Origin: CAVQGZ01 sp963714455
Lineage (GTDB): Bacteria > Actinomycetota > Actinomycetes > Jiangellales > Jiangellaceae
NCBI GenBank assembly: GCA_963714455.1
Contig: CAVQON010000018.1
Coordinates: 1 to 64,000 of the forward strand
DNA: 64,000 bases
Direction of reading: 5' to 3'
In this document: positions 26,001-34,117 of the stretch, one piece after another
Position numbering within the stretch: position 1 is the first letter of the stretch
How the letters are laid out: every line of letters starts with the position of its first letter
Position numbers and translations under genes: made by a program
Notes under the pieces: generated by a model
The model's input: only the letters and a program-made list of their open reading frames with translations
What the model was told of the DNA's origin: nothing
Databases searched by the model: none

Positions 26001-29000
26001 GTGGCACCGTGACGTGCACCCGAGACGCCGACCTCGAGCCGAACACGCCCGCCGGCCAGATCACGCTGACCGTGGCCATCCCGGCTGAGCAGACCGCGGA
26101 CGTGGTCAACACCGCCCGGGTCTGCGTCGACGAGAACGGCGAGGTCGACGGGTTGCCGGCGGGGGTGTGCACTGTCGTCGACCCGAACCTGGGTAACAAC
26201 ACCGACGTCGTCACCACCGAACCGACAACGCTGGCTGACCTGTCGCTGGAGAAGCTGCGCGAGCCCGCCGACGCCGAGCTCGTCGCGGGCGAGCAGAGCA
26301 CGTACCGGTTCATCGTCGGCAACGCCGGACCCTCGGTCGCCCAGCCGGACGTGACCATCGCCGACCTCCTTCCGTCCGGCCTCTCCCTGGTGGACAACCC
26401 CACTGAGGTCACGACGCCGGAAGGAACCTGGACGTGCGCGACTGTCCCGTCCGGTGATCGCTTCGATCTCACCTGCACTCTGGACGGCCCCCTTCTCGTC
26501 GGCGCCCAGACGACGCTCGACCTGCCGATCGCGGTGTCGCCTTCGCTGCCGGATGGCGAAGTGCTGGTGAACGAGGCGACGGTCACGTCCCCGACCACCG
26601 ACCCGGACACCTCCAACAACACCGACAGCGACACCACCGCGTCGTCGGCTGTCGCTGACCTCGTTGTCGAGAAGACCCATACCCCGCAGCCGGCGACGGC
26701 GGGCGGCCAGGTGACGTTCAGCATCGCGGTGCGCAACGACGGCCCGTCCGACGCTGCGGCTCCCGTCACGGTGACCGACGCCGTCCCGGCGGCCTTCACG
26801 GTCGTGAGCGCCGAGGGAAGCGATGCCACGTACGCGTGGGACTGCGACGTCGCGTCGAACCCCCTCGTCTGCACGCTCACCGACGCGGCGACGGGCGCAG
26901 ACATCGACCTTGCGGCCCTCACCGACGCGCCTACCATCACGCTGGTCGCCGACATCGACCCGTCCGCCGGGCCCGCCACCATCCCCAACACTGCGGCCGT
27001 CGACTCCCCGACGACCGATCCCGAGCCGGGCAACAACTCCAGCACCGATCGCGTCACGATCGTCGACGTCGCCGACATCACCGTGGTGAAGACGACCACC
27101 GGCGACGACCCGGTGCTGGCCGGCGAGACGACCCAGTTCACCCTGCAGGTGACCAACGCGGGGCCATCGACCGCCGACGGCGTGTCGCTCACCGACGACC
27201 TGCCCGAGGGCATGGTGGTGAGCGCGATCGACGCGCCGGCACCCTGGTCGTGCACCGACGGTGGAACCAGCGTGGAGTGCTCGCTCAGCACCCCGCTGCT
27301 GCCGGGGGACGCTCCGGCGATCGTCGTCACCGCACGCGTGCGCGTCGACGTGCCGGACGGCGCGACGCTGACGAACCAGGTGACGGTGTCCACCGCCACG
27401 AACCAGGGCGAGAACGCGCTGCCCGACACCGACACCTCGACGGTCGACGTTCTGGCCGAGGCCGACCTCGCGGTCGAGAAGCTTCTGGTGCCGCCTTCGA
27501 GCGAGTGCACCGACGTCTGCGCCGGCGAGCCGGTCGACTTCACCATCAGCGTCACCAACCTCGGCCCGTCCACCGCACAGCCGCGTTTGCTGGCGTTCGA
27601 CACCCTGCCGCCGGGCTTCGTCTACACCGGTGACAGCGACCCTGCTGACGCCTGGGAGTGCTCGCCCGACGCTCCCACCGCGACCGGCCAGGACGTCACC
27701 TGCCTGCTCACCGATGGTGCCGGCACCCCGGTGCCGCTGGCCCCGGTCGACCCCGACGTGCCCGGCAGCGGGCAAGCGCCGCTGCTGACGTTGAGCACGC
27801 TGGTGTCCTCCGACGCCGCGCTGGGCACCTCGACCAACGGGGTGACCGTCGTGAGCCAGACCACCGACCCGGTCACGGACAACAACGACGACTCCGCCGA
27901 CGTCGTCGTCGAGGGCCTCGCCGACCTGGCGATCGTCAAGACGCATACCCCTGAGCCGGCGACGGCCGGGGAGACGATCGAGGTCACGTTCACCGTCACC
28001 AACGAAGGACCCTCGGACGCCTTGGCCACGCCTGCCGACCCGCTGGTCGTCCGCGACGTGCTCCCCGACGGGCTCAGCTACGTCGACTCGACCAGCGACG
28101 ACGGCTGGACGTGCGCCGAGGACCCGGCCGGCACGGTGCTGTGCACCGACGAGGAGCCGCTGCCCGCGGAGAGCATCGAGACGATCACGGTGACGCTGCT
28201 GGTCGACCCGGCCGCCGGACCGACCCCCGACGGTGCGCCCATCGTCAACACCGCCGAGGTCTGCCCCGACGGCTGCCTCACCCCCGACCCGAACCCCGAC
28301 AACAACTCCTCGACCGACGAGATCGTCGTCGTCGACGTGGCCGACGTCACCATCGAGAAGCAGACGACCGGCGACGACCCCGTGCGCGCGGGAGAGTCCA
28401 CCGAGTTCACCCTCACCGTCTCGAACGACGGCCCGTCGGTGGCCGACGACGTCAGCGTCACCGACACTGCCCCCGCCGGGCTGCTGCCGGAGTCCGCGTC
28501 AGGAGACGGCTGGACATGCCTGCGCCCCGTCGGTCAGGAGGTCACCTGCACCCTCGACGACCCGCTGCCCCCGGGCGAGTCGCGCACCATCGTGGTCGTG
28601 GCTGCGGCCGACCCCGATGCTGCGGTGGGTGAGGTCACCAACACCGCGTCCGTGTCCACCAGCACCCCGCAGGGGCCGAACCCGTTGCCCGACGAGGCGA
28701 CCTCGACCGTCGAGATCGTCGCGTCCGCCGACCTCGAGATCGTCAAGGCACTCTCGGGCGACCTCATCGCTGGTGAGAACGCGACCTACACCCTCGACGT
28801 CACCAACCTGGGTCCGTCCACGGCTCGTGCCGACATCGTCGTCACCGACACGCTGCCGCCCGGCTCGACCTTCGTCTCGGCCGAGGGAGCGGGGTGGTCG
28901 TGCGCCGAGGACGCCGGCGAGGTGACCTGCCTGCGGCCCACCGACCTGCTGGCCGGCGACCCGGCCGGGCAGATCACGCTGGTGGTCGACATCCCGTCCA

Positions 29001-32000
29001 GCCAGACGGACGACGTGGTCAACACGGCCACCGTCGAGAGCACCGTCACCCCTGACGACGACCTCGACAACAACACCTCGCAGACCACCGACCCGGTGAC
29101 GGTCGAAGCCGACCTGGTGCTGGAGAAGGAGTCGGTGCAGCCACCGGAGTTCATCGCCGGCCAGGACCCGGCGACGTACCGGTTCACCACGCTCAACGCC
29201 GGCCCGTCCGATGCCGTGGGGCCGCTCACGCTGACCGACCTGCTGCCGCAAGGGCTGACGTTCGGCCAGGTCGTCGCCCCGAGCGATGGATGGACCTGCA
29301 GCGCTGAGCCGCTGGACGCCGACGGTCGTCAACCGCTGACGTGCACCCGCCCCGACGGCCTGACGGCGGGCTCGCAGACCTCGTTCGAGATCGAGGTGGC
29401 CATCGACCCGAGCCTGGGAGTCGACCTGCCGCCCAACGCGGTGCTCGAGATCCTCAACAGCGCGACGGTGTCCTCGCCGACGACTGACCCCAACGAGGAG
29501 AACAACACCAACGACGACCTCGCTACGGCACCACGCGAGGCCGACCTGTCCATCGCCAAGTCGCACAGCCCCGAGCCAGTCGTGGCCGGACAGCCACTGA
29601 CGTTCAGCCTCGAGGTGACCAACCTCGGACTGAGCACCGCAGCCGTACCGGTCGTGGTCACCGATGTGCTGCCGCGAGCGTTCGCGTTCGACTCATTCGG
29701 CACGACCGCCGGCTGGGAGTGCAGCCACGACGGCGCCGCGCTCGGCGGTCTCGTCCGCTGCGTTCTGGGAACGGTCGCCGACCCTGTCGATCTTCTGCCC
29801 GGCGCGGCCCCGCCGATCCTGGTCGTGGTGACGGTCGACCCGTCCGCGGGGCCCGCGACCGCGACCAACCGGGCGTCGGTGACCAGCACCACGCCTGACC
29901 CGGTGCTGGAGAACAACGTCGCCGAAGACCCCGTGACGATCGACGACGTCGCCGACGTGACCATCGTCAAGACCACGACCGGGGCGAACCCTGTCCTGGC
30001 CGGTGAGACCACCGCGTTCACCCTGCAGGTCAGCAACGACGGCCCGTCCGCCGCCGACAGCGTGAGTGTGCGCGACCAGCTTCCGCCCGGGATGACGGTC
30101 GAGGCGATCGACGCCCCGGCACCATGGGAGTGCACGGGCGTCGGCACCACCCGGGTGAGCTGTGAGCTGACCGAGTCGCTGCTGCCCGGTGATGCACCGG
30201 CGATCGTCATCACGGCGCGCGAGGCCACGGGCACCCCCGACGGCTCGTTGCTCACCAACGTCGCGACCGTCGCGACCTCGACCGACCAAGGTGAGAACGT
30301 GCTGCCGGACGAGGACTCGTCCAGCGTCGAGGTGCGTGCCGAGGCAGATCTTGAGCTGACGAAGACTCTTGTCGAGCCGACCGGCCAGTGCGCGCCGGCT
30401 GCCTGTGCCGGCGAGCAGGTCGAGTTCACCATCGCGGTGGCGAACAACGGCCCGTCCGACGCCGTCGCCGACGTCGAGGTGCTCGACAGCCTGCCTGCCG
30501 GACTCACCCCGGTTTCGGGAACGGGCAGCGCCGACGGACTCGAGTGGGACTGCACGGTCGCGGGCCAGGACGTGCGCTGCGTCCTCGTGTCGTCGGCCAC
30601 CGGAGCCGAGGCCCCGCTTGTGGCCCGGGCCGATGCACCGCCGCTCACCTTGCTCGCGACGGTCGACTCCGACGTCGCCGACTCCACGCTGACCAACGAG
30701 GCTTCGGTCTCCAGCCCCACCACCGACGTCGACGAGACCAACAACAGCGACGACGCCGACGTGCCCGTCGAGACGCTCGCCGACCTGTCGGTCGTTAAGA
30801 CCCACGCTCCCGAGCCGGCGACGGCAGGGCAGCAGGTCGAGGTCACCCTGACCGTGACCAACGACGGGCCGTCGGACTCCGCTGCCACGACCGACGACCC
30901 GCTCGTGCTCGTCGACGTGCTGCCGGACGGGCTCAGCTACGTGTCCTTCGCCAGCACGGACGGCTGGACCTGCACCGAAGACCCGGCGGGCACCGTCACG
31001 TGCACCGACCCCGAGCCACTGCCCGCCGGTGTCACCGAGGTCGTCACCCTGACCCTGCTCATCGACCCCTCCGCCGGCCCGGCCAGCATCGAGAACACCG
31101 CCGAGATCTGCCCGGACGGCTGCCTCACCCCCGACCCCGACCCCGACAACAACACCTCCACCGACGAGATCACCCTCGTCGACTCCGCCGATGTGGCAAT
31201 CGCGAAGGCGACGACCGGTGACAACCCCGTACTCGCAGGCGAGACCACCGAGTTCACCGTCACAGTGACCAACAACGGCCCGTCGACAGCCGACGACGTC
31301 GTCGTCACCGACAGCCTGCCCGCCGGGCTGGCCTTCATCCCCGGCTCCCTCCCGTCCGGGGACGGATGGACCTGCGACGCCCCGGACGGGCGCGTGATCA
31401 CCTGCACCCTGGACGACCCGCTGCTGCCGACCGGTGTCGACGGGGCTCAGCCGGCCGTGCTGACCGTCCCGGTGCGCGCTCTGCCAAACGTGCTGGACGG
31501 CACCACGCTGACCAACCAGGCCGACGTCACCACCAGCACCCCAGGCGACGACGAGACCAACAACTCCGCCACCGCCGACGTGCTCGTCAACGCCGAGGCC
31601 GACCTCGTTCTGACGAAGGACTACACCGGCGGACCCGTGCTCGCCGGCACCACGGGCGTGTTCACCATCACCGTCACGAACGACGGACCCTCGGATGCTC
31701 AGCCGGCGCTCGAGATCGTCGACACGCTTCCGCCGTTCGCCAGCTTCGTCTCCGCCTCAGACGGCTGGACATGTACTGCCGACCCGCTGGACCCAGCGCC
31801 GGAGTCCGGCCAGACCGTGACGTGCGTCCAGGACGGCACCGACCCTCTTGCGCCCGGCGAGTCACTGACGCTCGATCTCGAGGTGCTCGTCGACCCGGCC
31901 GCGCCGGCTGAGCCGCTGGAGAACTCCGCCGAGGTCTGCCCGGTCGAGGACGCCCCCGCTCCCGGTGACGGCGGCCTTCTGGCCCAGCAGGCGGAGAACG

Positions 32001-32989
32001 TCTGCCCGACGCTCGACCCGAACCAGGAGAACAACACCGACTCCGCCGAGATGCCGGTCGAGCAGCTCGTCGACCTCGGGATCACCAAGTCCCACGCCGG
32101 GCCGGTGCGCGTGGGTGACCCGCTCACCTTCACCCTCGAGGTCACCAACGCCGGGCCCTCGACGGCAACCGCCGTCACAGTCACCGACCTGGTCCCACCG
32201 GGGCTGAGCGAGCCGGTCGGGACCGGGGTCGACGGGGCCCCGTGGACGTGCGTGGCCGGTGACTCAGCGCCCGAGGGCACCGAGGTCGTCTGCACGCTCG
32301 CCGACCCGTTGCCGCCGGGGGAGACCAGCTCGATCGACCTGACGGTTCTGGTCGGGCCGGACGCGTTCCCCTCGGTCTCCAACACGGCCACGGTCAGCAC
32401 CGAGACCCCGGAGTCGACCGATCCCGACGAGCTGCCCGACACCGCGACCGACGTGGTCGAGGTGCCGCCCCAGGCCGATCTCGCGATCACCAAGACCCAC
32501 GAGGGCGACTTCACCGTGGGCGAGACAGGCGAGTTCGCGATCACCGTCACCAACAACGGACCCACCCCCGACCCCGGGCCGATCACGGTGACCGACCGGG
32601 TGCCCGTGGGGATCACCCCGGTTCGGGCCGTCGGCCCCGGCTGGGACTGCGACATCCGCGGCCAGCAGGTGACCTGCGTCGACGCCGACGGGCTCGCAGT
32701 CGACGAGACGAGCGAGATCACGCTCACCGTCGACGTGTTCGCCGAAGCTGTGCCGAGCGTGCGCAACTCTGCGAGCGTGAGCAGCCCGGCCGAAGACACC
32801 GACCCCTCCAACGACAGCGCCACCGACGAGGTCACGGTGCTCCCGGCCCCGACCGAGCCCGGTGGAGACCTGCCGAGCACCGGAGGCGACCTGGGGAGGT
32901 TCGTCGCGCTAGCAGCGGTGCTGATCGCCGCCGGCGCGACCGCGCTGGTCGGCAGCGGCCGCGTGCGGCGCCGCGGCGGTGCCGTCTGA
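20072..32989 (+). CDS. Giant LPXTG-anchored DUF11-repeat surface protein
   Basis: A 4,305-residue secreted, cell-wall-anchored protein. Residues 1-39 are a signal peptide (basic WWRR, hydrophobic core, PPAAVA cleavage region). Residues ~40-1766 are divergent DUF11/isopeptide-type beta domains. Residues 1767 to ~4260 contain 18 canonical DUF11 repeats of 110-150 aa, each starting like ADLxVxKT and followed by FTVTNxGPS. Most have a Cys pair (GWTC ... VTC) that can form one disulfide. The C-terminus has the sortase motif LPSTG (4267-4271), a membrane helix and RVRRRGG. Composition is acidic, rich in Asp/Thr/Pro. Seven-domain blocks at 25799-28726 and 28727-31597 are duplicates of each other. 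Likely a stalk or adhesin; no sortase gene is in the window. GTG start at 20072. The 183-base upstream gap shows only weak promoter-like sequence (TACTGT, 20019-20024). Confidence 0.9.
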   Translation: MPHLRDAADWWRRPVGAVVAVVLLASMLTLAPTPPAAVADTTKTITKEAPAEVLVGEPVRFTLNATAPAGNDDPLFNGTLRDVLPIGMTYVPGSTQPSTVGDPQVVTNQVEVAPGETRPQQTLLWINIGDLQPASSFSLSFQAQPVAEDFPVGSSFTNQAEGYSSTNPRRVPRFDEQGQPVPDPSVSVSPSNTTTTQVTAIEVVKSEPSPEGELLRGVHDQTTVYTLLVRNNTLAATDDVTLTDWVPAGLEYLGCGGVDNTPPDSPATVGGREYPGAPSLTGTPGVGADCLLPDTVETVDNPTGDGVPAGLSGVYTQLSWTIGDLDPGEERTIRYAAGIPLRANTTDFASGTTPNPESLGQTANLDNNTGPSTRETGGELALTNVAQVSGTYTGLLEPGFSPEVSNTDELTRTAEDLAMRKRVSPGEFVIGGIARYTLDLRVSEYVDAGSIAITDVMPNGVCPLSSDTNYVAGAPLQCDPEPGSDPSGADYADVQQNGDGTFTLRFTDVQVAANGTARITYQGRMRSVYTGGDLAGFPPTAGDTFTNTVSLTGVTTPIATDPPGGTGETGPQTVGDTSSATQTTSGASINKSIKPREFPYQCTDGPFVESEFPDPDFVFRKGDRICFELEVVFPQNVDARNPVITDFIPAGTRYEPGSQFLVAPFEVRSDFNEEAAAEGTENPTWVLGTEVGGSGNLFVPKGTVWRARFSVIVERPGAGGDVDITGNLMKARAENNQGQGVSFRDELPLGIAPAPDVGIVKGVQSVTSGADTDVVDPADPGTPGNDVDGVQVAQRDEVTYRVDVTNSGDPDASNDVSVRGWQVWDVLPEGITCADVVAGSISPTGVLAGTSPPQANPASPVGACTDPGDADHPTFAERDDQSAIRWQASDGLDGDPTDAPVPGDGSQIDTDETRTLTYTVRIPDEVSVSTVFDNTASVRSYNAFTNEFGGTTTFFPADNVDTTVDPIDATAPAASDQSQVFLPDAELTKQVARTGVTESNNNNTDNGDAPAESGQATNGETATFRIGVTIPAQTTVYAGALTDSLPSQLTFEAATAAFSATGQSPATELLPAGFVLDFDSGDLAFPATYTNDTDVDQLVEVEILARVTPRAGGNNSARQNTAFFDSQSAAVDGSPLPQLSDPADVVIVFGNPDLLKSNNAPPSIGAGDEVTFTLEVRNRGNSRPPVHDTVVTDCVPDGLIYGDVVTSPTPPVGTVVTVPGDGTNGCETGGTLLTWTLDTAVDGGASEFLRYTATVEDVAAGGVTYTNRANLTASTIADSQNDSDTERVFTDSALSRVGVGVPSVSKTASPETVTFGERATFTVVIEFPEDINFFDSSITDVLPDGFDPDSVELVDDQTQCTRPDSAPCVGGPLVRLANSPEIQPGGATVIGWGFGDVTATPVPQTLTLVYTALLSDATADPGIAAGDALTNSAVVSWGIEDGDEPAFDLSTEPESATVTVIEPQLSVAKAVSDDEPGPAEPFDYTVTVTNSDDEFTSDAHDLVVVDDVPVGVVVTAVGEGGVYAPDAPAENGGGTITWTLPGPVAPGQSIDLTYDAVLAPSPTIGASPLVNTVTVDDYASVPEGTDGRRTYPDRDPSATASVTPQFPSLDVTKSTPDGELAFIDGSFRWQFTVTNDGDAPATNVLVSDTLPPNWTYVVDSALFTVGGVPVAADPLVTTTSDADGNETTTIASRSPLTLEPNQTLIVDFRAVPRDDGDVSVVRLPGVGSDIEHVNTVEATAEDASGAPGNADEDYVGDATANARIDSADLAIAKTPDPGFPIAGENFTWTLTVTNLGPDDARGFVRVTDRLPRDPDAPETDPVLVSAVGAGWSCLQAGRLVECEREMTEADGADRPFTAGSSETIEVTVAVPAAVPDATEYVNTAAVSSRTYDPDLDNNDDEALATVRARADLQVEKALSGTLVAGEDATYTLDVRNNGPSLALGPLVVSDDLPAGTTLVGITGAGWVCDDPGDVPVGGTVTCTRDADLEPNTPAGQITLTVAIPAEQTADVVNTARVCVDENGEVDGLPAGVCTVVDPNLGNNTDVVTTEPTTLADLSLEKLREPADAELVAGEQSTYRFIVGNAGPSVAQPDVTIADLLPSGLSLVDNPTEVTTPEGTWTCATVPSGDRFDLTCTLDGPLLVGAQTTLDLPIAVSPSLPDGEVLVNEATVTSPTTDPDTSNNTDSDTTASSAVADLVVEKTHTPQPATAGGQVTFSIAVRNDGPSDAAAPVTVTDAVPAAFTVVSAEGSDATYAWDCDVASNPLVCTLTDAATGADIDLAALTDAPTITLVADIDPSAGPATIPNTAAVDSPTTDPEPGNNSSTDRVTIVDVADITVVKTTTGDDPVLAGETTQFTLQVTNAGPSTADGVSLTDDLPEGMVVSAIDAPAPWSCTDGGTSVECSLSTPLLPGDAPAIVVTARVRVDVPDGATLTNQVTVSTATNQGENALPDTDTSTVDVLAEADLAVEKLLVPPSSECTDVCAGEPVDFTISVTNLGPSTAQPRLLAFDTLPPGFVYTGDSDPADAWECSPDAPTATGQDVTCLLTDGAGTPVPLAPVDPDVPGSGQAPLLTLSTLVSSDAALGTSTNGVTVVSQTTDPVTDNNDDSADVVVEGLADLAIVKTHTPEPATAGETIEVTFTVTNEGPSDALATPADPLVVRDVLPDGLSYVDSTSDDGWTCAEDPAGTVLCTDEEPLPAESIETITVTLLVDPAAGPTPDGAPIVNTAEVCPDGCLTPDPNPDNNSSTDEIVVVDVADVTIEKQTTGDDPVRAGESTEFTLTVSNDGPSVADDVSVTDTAPAGLLPESASGDGWTCLRPVGQEVTCTLDDPLPPGESRTIVVVAAADPDAAVGEVTNTASVSTSTPQGPNPLPDEATSTVEIVASADLEIVKALSGDLIAGENATYTLDVTNLGPSTARADIVVTDTLPPGSTFVSAEGAGWSCAEDAGEVTCLRPTDLLAGDPAGQITLVVDIPSSQTDDVVNTATVESTVTPDDDLDNNTSQTTDPVTVEADLVLEKESVQPPEFIAGQDPATYRFTTLNAGPSDAVGPLTLTDLLPQGLTFGQVVAPSDGWTCSAEPLDADGRQPLTCTRPDGLTAGSQTSFEIEVAIDPSLGVDLPPNAVLEILNSATVSSPTTDPNEENNTNDDLATAPREADLSIAKSHSPEPVVAGQPLTFSLEVTNLGLSTAAVPVVVTDVLPRAFAFDSFGTTAGWECSHDGAALGGLVRCVLGTVADPVDLLPGAAPPILVVVTVDPSAGPATATNRASVTSTTPDPVLENNVAEDPVTIDDVADVTIVKTTTGANPVLAGETTAFTLQVSNDGPSAADSVSVRDQLPPGMTVEAIDAPAPWECTGVGTTRVSCELTESLLPGDAPAIVITAREATGTPDGSLLTNVATVATSTDQGENVLPDEDSSSVEVRAEADLELTKTLVEPTGQCAPAACAGEQVEFTIAVANNGPSDAVADVEVLDSLPAGLTPVSGTGSADGLEWDCTVAGQDVRCVLVSSATGAEAPLVARADAPPLTLLATVDSDVADSTLTNEASVSSPTTDVDETNNSDDADVPVETLADLSVVKTHAPEPATAGQQVEVTLTVTNDGPSDSAATTDDPLVLVDVLPDGLSYVSFASTDGWTCTEDPAGTVTCTDPEPLPAGVTEVVTLTLLIDPSAGPASIENTAEICPDGCLTPDPDPDNNTSTDEITLVDSADVAIAKATTGDNPVLAGETTEFTVTVTNNGPSTADDVVVTDSLPAGLAFIPGSLPSGDGWTCDAPDGRVITCTLDDPLLPTGVDGAQPAVLTVPVRALPNVLDGTTLTNQADVTTSTPGDDETNNSATADVLVNAEADLVLTKDYTGGPVLAGTTGVFTITVTNDGPSDAQPALEIVDTLPPFASFVSASDGWTCTADPLDPAPESGQTVTCVQDGTDPLAPGESLTLDLEVLVDPAAPAEPLENSAEVCPVEDAPAPGDGGLLAQQAENVCPTLDPNQENNTDSAEMPVEQLVDLGITKSHAGPVRVGDPLTFTLEVTNAGPSTATAVTVTDLVPPGLSEPVGTGVDGAPWTCVAGDSAPEGTEVVCTLADPLPPGETSSIDLTVLVGPDAFPSVSNTATVSTETPESTDPDELPDTATDVVEVPPQADLAITKTHEGDFTVGETGEFAITVTNNGPTPDPGPITVTDRVPVGITPVRAVGPGWDCDIRGQQVTCVDADGLAVDETSEITLTVDVFAEAVPSVRNSASVSSPAEDTDPSNDSATDEVTVLPAPTEPGGDLPSTGGDLGRFVALAAVLIAAGATALVGSGRVRRRGGAV
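25799..28726 (+). repeat. Seven-domain DUF11 super-repeat, block A (residues 1910-2885)
   Basis: Seven consecutive DUF11 domains that recur in the same order in block B. Domain-specific landmarks: KALSG/NATYTLDV-type, TYRF-type, KTHTPQPATAG with DPSAGPAT, KTTTGDDPVLAGETT with IDAPAPW, an ECTDVCAGE insert, KTHTPEPATAG with PDGCLTPDPNPDNN, and TTGDDPVRAGEST. The matched landmarks show duplication of a 2.9-kb segment rather than amplification of single domains. Confidence 0.85.
28727..31597 (+). repeat. Seven-domain DUF11 super-repeat, block B (residues 2886-3842)
   Basis: Second copy of the seven-domain block. The landmarks recur in order: KALSGDLIAGENATYTLDV, ATYRF, DPSAGPAT, KTTTGANPVLAGETT with IDAPAPW, CAPAACAGEQ, KTHAPEPATAG with PDGCLTPDPDPDNN, and TTGDNPVLAGETT. 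It is 19 residues shorter than block A. The following domain (from residue 3843) again resembles the first domain of the block, including a Cys-flanked insert before DPNQENN, suggesting the start of a third, partial copy. Confidence 0.85.
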
Positions 32990-33038
32990 GTCTGGCGACT
33001 ACCCTGCCCGTCGACAGCACGTACGGGAGTGGACGGGT

Positions 33039-33740
33039 GTGAGCGGCGACCTGATCGACACGACGGAGATGTATCTCCGCACGATCTTCGAGCTGCACGA
33101 AGAGGGCGTCGTGGCGTTGCGCGCCCGTATCGCCGAACGCCTGCACCAGTCGGGCCCGACGGTCAGCCAGACCGTGGCCCGCATGGAACGTGACGGCCTG
33201 CTGCGTGTCGGGGACGACCGTCGCCTCGAGCTCACCGACGAGGGGCAGGCGTACGCCACCCGCGTGATGCGCAAGCACCGCCTTGCTGAGCGCCTGCTCA
33301 CCGACGTGATCGGGCTCGACTGGGCGCTCGTCCACGACGAGGCGTGCCGGTGGGAGCACGTCATCTCCGACGACGTCGAGCGGCGGCTGGTCGCCATCCT
33401 CGACACGCCGACGGTCTCGCCCTATGGCAACCCCATCCCTGGTCTGGCCGAGCTCGGCGTGCAGCCCGACGAGGGCTCCGTCCGCTCGGCGGCAGCCGCG
33501 GACGCCGTCGCTCTGTCTTCCCTGCCCGGTGCCCGTGCCGAGGTGGTCGTGCGGCGCCTGGCCGAGCCGCTGCAGGCCCACCACGACGTGATGACCGCGC
33601 TGCGCAAGGTCGGCGCCCTCCCGGGTTGTCAGGTCACCGTCGAACCGATCGCCCTCGGCGTCCAGGTGCGCGGACAGGGTGCCACCGTGACCCTGCGCGA
33701 GGAGCACGCCCAGCACGTGTACGTCGACCAGGCACCTTGA
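33039..33740 (+). CDS. DtxR/IdeR-family metal-dependent repressor
   Basis: Metal-dependent transcription repressor (233 aa): winged helix (residues ~1-70, DTTEMYLRTIFELHEEGV), dimerisation/metal domain (to ~140) and a C-terminal SH3-like domain. Every known DtxR metal ligand position can be found: Met11, the His/Glu of MRKHRLAERLL, and the His, Cys, Glu, His of VHDEACRWEHV. This makes it an Fe(II)- or Mn(II)-sensing IdeR-type regulator of iron uptake and storage. I took the GTG at 33039 because homologues start just before DTTEMYLRT; the frame is open further upstream. It follows the giant surface protein by 49 bases. Confidence 0.9.
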   Translation: MSGDLIDTTEMYLRTIFELHEEGVVALRARIAERLHQSGPTVSQTVARMERDGLLRVGDDRRLELTDEGQAYATRVMRKHRLAERLLTDVIGLDWALVHDEACRWEHVISDDVERRLVAILDTPTVSPYGNPIPGLAELGVQPDEGSVRSAAAADAVALSSLPGARAEVVVRRLAEPLQAHHDVMTALRKVGALPGCQVTVEPIALGVQVRGQGATVTLREEHAQHVYVDQAP

Positions 33741-33755
33741 TACCCCAGGGGGTAT
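33740..33755. promoter_or_regulatory. CsoR/CstR-type operator
   Basis: ATACCCC-AG-GGGGTAT is a perfect 7-bp inverted repeat. It matches the GC-tract operator bound by CsoR-family tetramers (TACCCC...GGGGTA). It lies 28 bases before the repressor's own ATG and touches a -10-like TATAGT (33753-33758), so binding would block transcription. This implies autoregulation of the repressor/rhodanese operon. Confidence 0.85.
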
Positions 33756-33783
33756 AGTGACGGTCCATGCTCAGGAGGCCGCC

Positions 33784-34053
33784 ATGCAGGTAGACCCCAA
33801 CGTCGCACACGACGTCGCCACCCGGCTGCGCCGCGTGCGCGGTCAGCTCGACGGCGTCATCGCCATGATCGAGGACGGTCGCGGTTGCGCCGACGTGGTG
33901 ACGCAGATCGCCGCAGCGTCCCGAGCCCTCGACCGGGCCGGCTTCAAAGTCGTGGCCAGCGGACTCGTGCAGTGCGCTGCCGCCGAAGACCGGGGCGAGA
34001 AGCCCGAGCTGTCGCGCCCCGAGCTCGAGAAGCTCTTCTTGTCTCTCGCCTGA
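33784..34053 (+). CDS. CsoR-family repressor, CstR-like persulfide sensor
   Basis: All-helical DUF156/CsoR-family repressor (89 aa). The two conserved cysteines are Cys35 (DGRGCADVV) and Cys64 (SGLVQC), 29 apart as in CsoR and CstR. The copper-binding His of CsoR, four residues before the second Cys, is Gly60 here. Losing this His while keeping both Cys is the fingerprint of CstR, which senses persulfides by forming di- or polysulfide links. The next two genes encode single-domain rhodaneses, as in cst operons. It probably binds the operator at 33740-33755 and releases it under sulfide stress. The ATG has a perfect AGGAGG at 33773-33778. Sensor class is inference from residues and context. 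Confidence 0.8.
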   Translation: MQVDPNVAHDVATRLRRVRGQLDGVIAMIEDGRGCADVVTQIAAASRALDRAGFKVVASGLVQCAAAEDRGEKPELSRPELEKLFLSLA

Positions 34054-34117
34054 GCAGACATCATGAGCAGTAGAAGGTCAGCATCGCCCGAATCCGTCTG
34101 TTCGTGAGGAGTACCAG

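Noticed and set aside
25151..27946. Long minus-strand ORF (931 codons) inside the giant DUF11 gene
   Set aside because: An antisense shadow of a GC-rich, Asp/Thr-rich coding strand: low-complexity Arg/Asp/Gly/Val protein without motifs, while the plus strand encodes clear repeats.
33740..33755. Copper-responsive CsoR operator
   Set aside because: The operator form is shared by CsoR and CstR; the repressor lacks the copper-ligand His and is linked to rhodaneses, so a copper role is not supported.
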